A stretch of DNA of 47,362 bases. Source: Chara braunii. Its lineage: Eukaryota; Streptophyta; Charophyceae; Charales; Characeae. Below are positions 42,739-47,362 of the stretch, one piece after another. Within the stretch, counting starts at the first letter, position 1, and the number at the start of each line of letters is the position of its first letter. The DNA lies in assembly GCA_003427395.1 (NCBI GenBank), contig BFEA01000010.1, positions 2,802,261-2,849,622 of the forward strand, given 5' to 3'. Both the position numbers and the translations under genes were made by a program. Under the pieces are notes generated by a model. That model was not told the origin of the DNA. It was given only the letters and a program-made list of their open reading frames with translations, and ran no database searches.

Positions 42739-42836
42739 ATAGCAGTTTCAGCAACTCGTCATAAGAAGAAGAAACAATGGCGGACGCAGCAGGTTTTCAG
42801 TTCGCAAAGATAAAAGAAACACGCGCCCACAAAAAT
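42739..42836. repeat. About 95-bp repeat, copy 1 (5' flank of the minus-strand pseudogene)
   Basis: ATAGCAGTTTCAGC, AAGAAGAAGAAACAATGGCGG, and GCAGGTTTTCAGTTCGCA match 46328-46424 with few changes. It lies directly upstream (minus strand) of the start at 42732, so it may be its promoter or leader. Confidence 0.8.
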
Positions 42837-42953
42837 ATCACGGCTTGAGTTTCAAGCAGCAATTCAGGCAGAAAAAAATCCGTTGGGATTTTTTTTTCCC
42901 TTTCCCCATCTGGCACCACAACCGACCCCTGTGGTTAGGACACCAACTGACAG

Positions 42954-42956
<3 letters not shown>

Positions 42957-43033
<77 letters not shown>

Positions 43034-43036
43034 AAG
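42957..43036. repeat. (GA)n microsatellite
   Basis: GA dinucleotides with AAAG interruptions near the right end. Confidence 0.95.
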
Positions 43037-43222
43037 AGTCTTGGCACTGTAGTGCTAACCGCGTCCAGCTGGTACCAAGGCTTCCACTTCTCGCTTACTC
43101 TCTCTCTTCCCTTTTGACTTCTGGTCTATTATAGTCCTGTAAATTCCACGATTCCAGTTTCCAAACCAACGAAAAGTTCCTTCAACCTCGGATTCAATGG
43201 TAAGCAAAAAACTAAAAAAAAG

Positions 43223-43225
<3 letters not shown>

Positions 43226-43268
<43 letters not shown>

Positions 43269-43281
43269 GAGAGAGAGAGAT
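43226..43281. repeat. (GA)n microsatellite
   Basis: GA dinucleotides with one GGGA. It is followed by a duplicated TCATCCTCTTCTCTTTCATC segment (43282 and 43323). Confidence 0.9.
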
Positions 43282-43394
43282 TCATCATCCTCTTCTCTTT
43301 CATCCTCGTGTAAAATTAGACTATCATCCTCTTCTCTTTCATCCTCCTGTAAAATTAGACTAAGGCACCCTCATTTAAACCCCTTTAGTCCCCT

Positions 43395-43740
43395 GGCCGG
43401 TCAGGCAGGCAGGCAGGTAGATGTTTAGTCAGTCAGTCAGGCTGTCAGTCAGGCTGTCAGTCAGGCTGTTAGACAGTCAGTCCGTTTGTTAGTTCGGCAA
43501 TCCTCACCGAGTCAGTCAGGCAAGCACTGAATCAGTCATCAGTTTAACAGTCCGTCCATCCCCGAGTCACTGCCTCAGACACTTTGTCACTCTGTTACTT
43601 AGCCAGTCACGCTGTCAGTCAATCAGTTTGACGGTAAGTCAGTCGGTCAATCACTCAGTGGGCAGTTAGTCATGTAGTGGGTTGGTTAGACACAGCGAGT
43701 CACTGAGTCAGTCAATCAATGAAGGAATCAGTAAACAATT
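43395..43740. repeat. Degenerate (AGTC)n tract
   Basis: GGCAGGCAGGCAGG then many AGTCAGTCAGGCTGTC units decaying to the right. Non-coding. Confidence 0.8.
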
Positions 43741-43860
43741 AGTCAATTCATTGGGTAATATCTTTGGTTCAGTGCGTGTCATGGATTGCAATAAAAGTGA
43801 AGATCCATCGACTTTGCATCTACTAATGCATTGGATTAGGTGTTAGTTAATCAATTCAAG

Positions 43861-44143
43861 GTCAGCTTACGTTTTGCATTGGTATGAAACAACTTTGCCT
43901 CATGACCTTGACATCATACGTTAATCACACATGACGATGATCATTAAAATGGACGCCAAAAAAAAAAAAAAAAACTTTAAAAATTAGTAAAAAACAAATA
44001 CGGTCAACTTAAGTTTTGCATTGGTTTGAAACAACTTTGCCTCAAGACCTTGGCATCATATATTGATCACAAATGACCACGATCATTCAAATGGACGCTC
44101 GAAAGAAAAAATAAAACCTTTAAAAATTAGTAAAAGATAAATG
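43861..44143. repeat. Tandem duplication, 142-bp unit
   Basis: GTCAGCTTACGTTTTGCATT at 43861 and GTCAACTTAAGTTTTGCATT at 44003 begin two units that agree through GAAACAACTTTGCCTCA, AAATGGACGC and TTTAAAAATTAGTAAAA. Confidence 0.85.
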
Positions 44144-44228
44144 CGGTGGTGGTTATCTAGATTTTTACTTTTTTCTATGTTCTGATATTCAGATGAAATG
44201 TGGCAGATGTGAAATACATATATATACA

Positions 44229-44970
44229 GGGTCACCATCCCGTACGTACGGAGGTCCCCGAGCCGGCCTCCATACGTATGGGCGCTCGGGGTCCGGTTCG
44301 AAGTCCGAACCCGAAGGCGTTTGGCCCCCGCCAAAAATTATTTCGGGGCCTAAAAATACATTTTTGTTTCTGATTTTTTTTTTTTTAGTTCTCTATGCTG
44401 TGAGGTACATGCCTATAAATTTTGAAGTCATTTTGCTGAGCCAAATAAAAATTAAAAATCTCCAAAGACGGTGGTGTCAAAACGTGCCTTTTTTTTTTTT
44501 TTTCACTTTTTACTTTTTTTTTTCACTTTATTCCGGGGCCTAAACAATTTTATTATATTTTGAATTGTTTTTAGTGAGTTTTGTATTATCTGTAAATTTT
44601 CAGGGCATTTGGCTGTGCCAAAAAAAAGAAAAAAAATCGCCAAAGATGGCAGTATCGAAAACGTTCTCGCTCACTCACTAATTTCAATTCTCTTTTCTTT
44701 TTTTCTTATTTCTATTATTATTTTTATTTTCTGTTTTTAATTTTTATTTCAAATTTGGTAAGCAATTTGAATGTAATGCTCAGGCAAATGTTGTTTATTT
44801 TATTTGTCTTCATAACATATCTTTTTTTCCAGATGTTTTTGAGGTTTTTTTCTTTTCTTCTTTTTTTTGGTCTGCGTTCGGCCTGAACGGCCGAACGCAT
44901 CCCCAAGGGGTCCCGTACGTTCGGCCATTCGGGTTCGGGCATTTGGCCCGTCCCGAACACCGGTTACCCT
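44229..44970. mobile_element. Non-autonomous hAT-like element
   Basis: Left end CAGGGTCACC next to (TA)n, right end GGTTACCCTA next to (TA)n. Reverse-complemented, the right end is TAGGGTAACC, an 8-of-10 match. Inside are GC-rich palindromic ends (CGTACGTACGG, CATACGTATGG on the left; GCGTTCGGCCTGAACGGCCGAACGC on the right) and an AT-rich core. The core contains two diverged copies of a block of about 185 bp starting TTC(G/C)GGGGCCTAAA (44343 and 44531). No ORF. An 8-bp target duplication cannot be read because both flanks are (TA)n. Confidence 0.65.
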
Positions 44971-44987
44971 ATATATATATATCATCA

Positions 44988-46326
44988 CAAACAGATCACA
45001 GCCCCTCGTTTGTTGTCCTCTTCTCCCTCTCTGCCTACGGTTTACCGGGCAGTTCTATTTGACGATATATATATATATATATATATATATATCGTCACAA
45101 ACAGAACTGCCCGGCGTCAGTCCGGTTACTTATCACCAGCAAGCATGAGTACAAGAGTGGAAGAAGAAAAGAAAGAGGAAAACAGCCCTGCCCTTGTGGT
45201 TCGAAACCCCCTGTCAAGGGGGGGTGTTGCTATGAATCATCCTCCCCCCTAACCATGGTCTGCCTGGGGGGATTCCGTTGGCTGGGAATCTTACTGCCAG
45301 CAAGCAGACATGCAGCAGAAGGGCTCCAGGGAGGCCACAACGCAGGGGAGGCTCTCCAAGCAGCCTCACAGGCCGTCCAACATGACCTTTTCCTAGCCTA
45401 CCACCAAAACCAACCAACCTACATTAAAGAAACTACGGGCATTTGTGTGTGTGCCCGAACCAGTGGAATCTGAGGTGCCTTCAAATGATGACACTCCTAC
45501 AAGTCCCCCCAACCACTTTCTACTGTCTTCCTATGAGTGTGTTTTATGCACAACTCGACAAAAACAAAGCATGGATGCGCCAGACTGATTTGCCAGACTT
45601 CCACCAACAGTAGAGAGGGACAAAGTGCCAGACATGTTCGCTGTGCACAACTCCACACAGAGAAAAGCCAGATTGTGGAGGCTGAACCTTGACTGTCTAC
45701 CAAGGATGCATTCGACTGATGGATAAGGACTCAGCACTTCGCCGAGACTATCAGTCCAAACTCGTGACAGAAATGGTAGTAAGTTTGAAAAACTAATCTG
45801 TCACAGACGTAAGACCCACTCTAGACACCAACTCAACCACGGATACCCAATAGCATATCCTAGCTGCATCGATCTGCCTGAATGGAGAACTTAGCAAGGC
45901 AGTGCCTGTGTTGTCAATTTGCTACACACAACCCCACAGGAAAAGAAAAGGGAAAATTGCATCTGTACCCCACTTAAAGATGGGAACACCGGCCCCAATG
46001 TACCACAAGAAAAAACTCCCTTCTTCTCACATTAGAAGAACTCATCCCCACACACACCCCTTCCATCATCTTGGGAGACTGGATCCCACTAGCTCTCAGC
46101 CACATCAGGGGAATCGCACCCTTCAAATCAGCCTCGTTGGATTGTAGACCATTAGCCTCGTGATGAATCGATGAAACTCAACATAACAGTCTGTCCTCTT
46201 CTACCTTTCTGCCTACAGTTCAGCAGGCAATTCTCCATAACTGTATATTGTCATAGAGAACTGCCCGCTGTACAGTAGGCAGAGAGGGAGAAGAGGACAA
46301 CAAACAAGGGCTGTGATAGACTGTTT
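44988..46326. mobile_element. Foldback-like element with long hairpin termini
   Basis: 44988-45065 and the reverse complement of 46250-46326 match closely: AAACAG, ATCACAGCCC, TTTGTTGTCCTCTTCTCC, CTCTCTGCCTAC, GGGCAGTTCT. Each end also folds on itself. On the left, CCGGGCAGTTCT at 45045 pairs with AGAACTGCCCGG at 45103-45114 around (AT)n. On the right, 46193-46248 pairs with 46256-46312. The interior has only short broken frames. This is the structure of foldback or Mutator-like non-autonomous elements. Target duplication not established. Confidence 0.65.
45902..46147 (+). CDS. Short open frame inside the foldback-like element, doubtful
   Basis: 81 codons, His/Pro/Lys-rich, without a recognisable motif. 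An alternative frame in the same stretch is also partly open. Probably not a gene. The remaining interior (45115-46185) has nothing I can name. Confidence 0.12.
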   Translation: MPVLSICYTQPHRKRKGKIASVPHLKMGTPAPMYHKKKLPSSHIRRTHPHTHPFHHLGRLDPTSSQPHQGNRTLQISLVGL

Positions 46327-46327
46327 C

Positions 46328-46482
46328 ATAGCAGTTTCAGCGACTCATCATAAGAAGAAGAAACAATGGCGGACGCGGCAGGTTTTCAGTTCGCATAGGT
46401 AAAAGAAAAGCGCGCCCGCAAAAAAGAAGAAACAATGGCGAAGAAACAATGGCGGACGCGGCAGGTTTTCAGTTCGCATAGG
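46328..46482. repeat. About 95-bp repeat, copies 2 and 3 (partial)
   Basis: 46328-46424 matches 42739-42836. AAGAAACAATGGCGGACGCG and CAGGTTTTCAGTTCGCATAGG appear again at about 46440-46482, a local partial duplication. Copy 2 starts right at the edge of the foldback-like element. Confidence 0.8.
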
Positions 46483-47143
46483 TTGCTCATTCGATACTCA
46501 AAAGTGACATCAATGTACTTGCCCCTAAGAAGAAACCTCTCCCAAACTATTACATAGTAACTTAATAATATAATAACATGCTGAAGCCGACCGGGAAGAG
46601 ACACCGCGGCATGATGCTGGAAAAAAATTTAGACATAGCATCAGGCAAGAAGCAAAATCTTGCAGAGCGCGATCTGTACCAATGTCCGGAGGACAAGAAT
46701 ACAACCACTGTTACGGAAAGCAATGGAGCATGACTAACAGGGCCAGCACGCTCTATGAGACCAGGAAGAGAAGCAGGTTAATCATGACATCAAAGGGCCG
46801 GCATCGATTTAGATTGATGGTTGAAGAAACACAACCTACACCACTAGGGCTAGCTGGCCGTCATAGTCCTCGCACCACACCACATGGCCCTCACCAGTTG
46901 ATTTGTGAAGCAATGGGGTAGAGATCCCTTTTGCACTTGGTGTCAGGTCTACGTTTGGCTCCAGGATCAAGCCTAGATAAAAATTATAAAACTGATAAAA
47001 ATTATAAAACTGATGTCAGGCAGTGCCGCAGTGCACTTGAGAAATCTTCCTCCCAAAGTTACCATCTAAACCCATAGGATTAAAAAATGATGTCAGGCAG
47101 TGCCACCAGTCTGAACCGAAAATGTCACCAAATCCTAATGTCG

Positions 47144-47148
<5 letters not shown>
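46483..47148. other. No recognisable gene; short direct repeats
   Basis: GATAAAAATTATAAAACT occurs twice in tandem (46976-47012), and GATGTCAGGCAGTGCC occurs at 47012 and 47089. No convincing ORF. Confidence 0.5.

Positions 47149-47205
<57 letters not shown>
47149..47205. repeat. (CT)n microsatellite
   Basis: 57 bases of CT dinucleotide. Confidence 0.97.
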
Positions 47206-47208
<3 letters not shown>

Positions 47209-47267
47209 ACATTTTCCTTCTTCCACTCTCTTTTCCTCTCCCAACGATCTTGCAGTGCTGAATAACA

Positions 47268-47362
47268 TGCAATGAACCCAAGTCGTGAATACAATGTCGA
47301 CACTGAAAGCCAAGATTATCGAACCAATGATAGATCTTCAACGACAATAGTATCCAGTAAGA
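47268..47362 (-). mobile_element. Edge of a second LTR of the 19.8-kb family
   Basis: TGCAATGAACCCA is shared exactly with 19816-19828. The next bases (AGTCGTGAATACAAT versus GATCGGGAAGACAAT) and later pieces agree partly. No primer site precedes it, so it would be a 3' or solo LTR edge. It runs off the window. Confidence 0.4.

Noticed and set aside
44294-44312. GGTTCGAAGTCC near a GC-rich stretch, as a possible tRNA B box
   Set aside because: It is part of the palindromic subterminal repeats of the element at 44229-44970.
45199-45211. GGTTCGAAACCCC, resembling a tRNA B box
   Set aside because: No A box at the right distance and no cloverleaf could be drawn.

Overview
Repeat-rich nuclear DNA of a eukaryote, most likely a plant or streptophyte alga with a large genome. 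The basis is decayed Ty3/gypsy and hAT (DUF659-type) elements, an LTR element with a tRNA-iMet-type primer site, U6 snRNA-like copies, a tRNA-related SINE-like sequence, and many long GA/TG/ATCA microsatellites. A charophyte such as Chara would fit, but this is inference. I see no intact host gene, bacterial operon, rRNA gene or CRISPR array. Nearly every reading frame is broken.

Layout. 1-1787 and 17677-19472 are two diverged copies of a 1.8-kb direct repeat carrying a decayed unknown reading frame. 2132-4339 holds tandem, diverged copies of an unrecognised protein module of about 130-150 aa, related to the frame in the 1.8-kb repeat. It is followed directly by a decayed Ty3/gypsy element, 4643-10384, in the order Gag, zinc knuckle, protease, RT, RNase H, integrase. 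10385-17675 is mostly non-coding, with several imperfect tandem repeats, one basic/acidic minus-strand frame near 12.9 kb and a frame-broken unknown ORF pair at 14517-15084. At 19800-19812 a minus-strand primer binding site marks the edge of another LTR element. 19.8-24.2 kb is non-coding or unrecognised, with motif clusters and simple repeats.

24206-29429 and 31432-36655 are the same 5224 bases given twice. The second copy starts exactly after a 38-base Nextera/Tn5 mosaic-end junction adapter (31394-31431), and both copies end in the same (GA)n followed by N. This is very probably an assembly artefact. The unit carries two different U6-like copies, a tRNA-like pol III promoter sequence and the left end of a hAT-like element whose subterminal GTTCACG/CGTGAAC motifs continue past the gap, towards a BED zinc-finger reading frame at 30479-30850.

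The right third (36.6-47.4 kb) holds GT-rich and ATCA microsatellites, a frameshifted hAT transposase with its own subterminal palindromes (38926-40830), a stray Gag zinc-knuckle fragment, a minus-strand unknown pseudogene (41188-42732), a non-autonomous hAT-like element with GC-palindromic ends (44229-44970), a foldback-like element (44988-46326), and the edge of another LTR at 47268. The genes do not form a cooperating pathway: this is layered mobile-element debris. The most novel item is the module array upstream of gag. The most consequential item is the adapter-marked false duplication.
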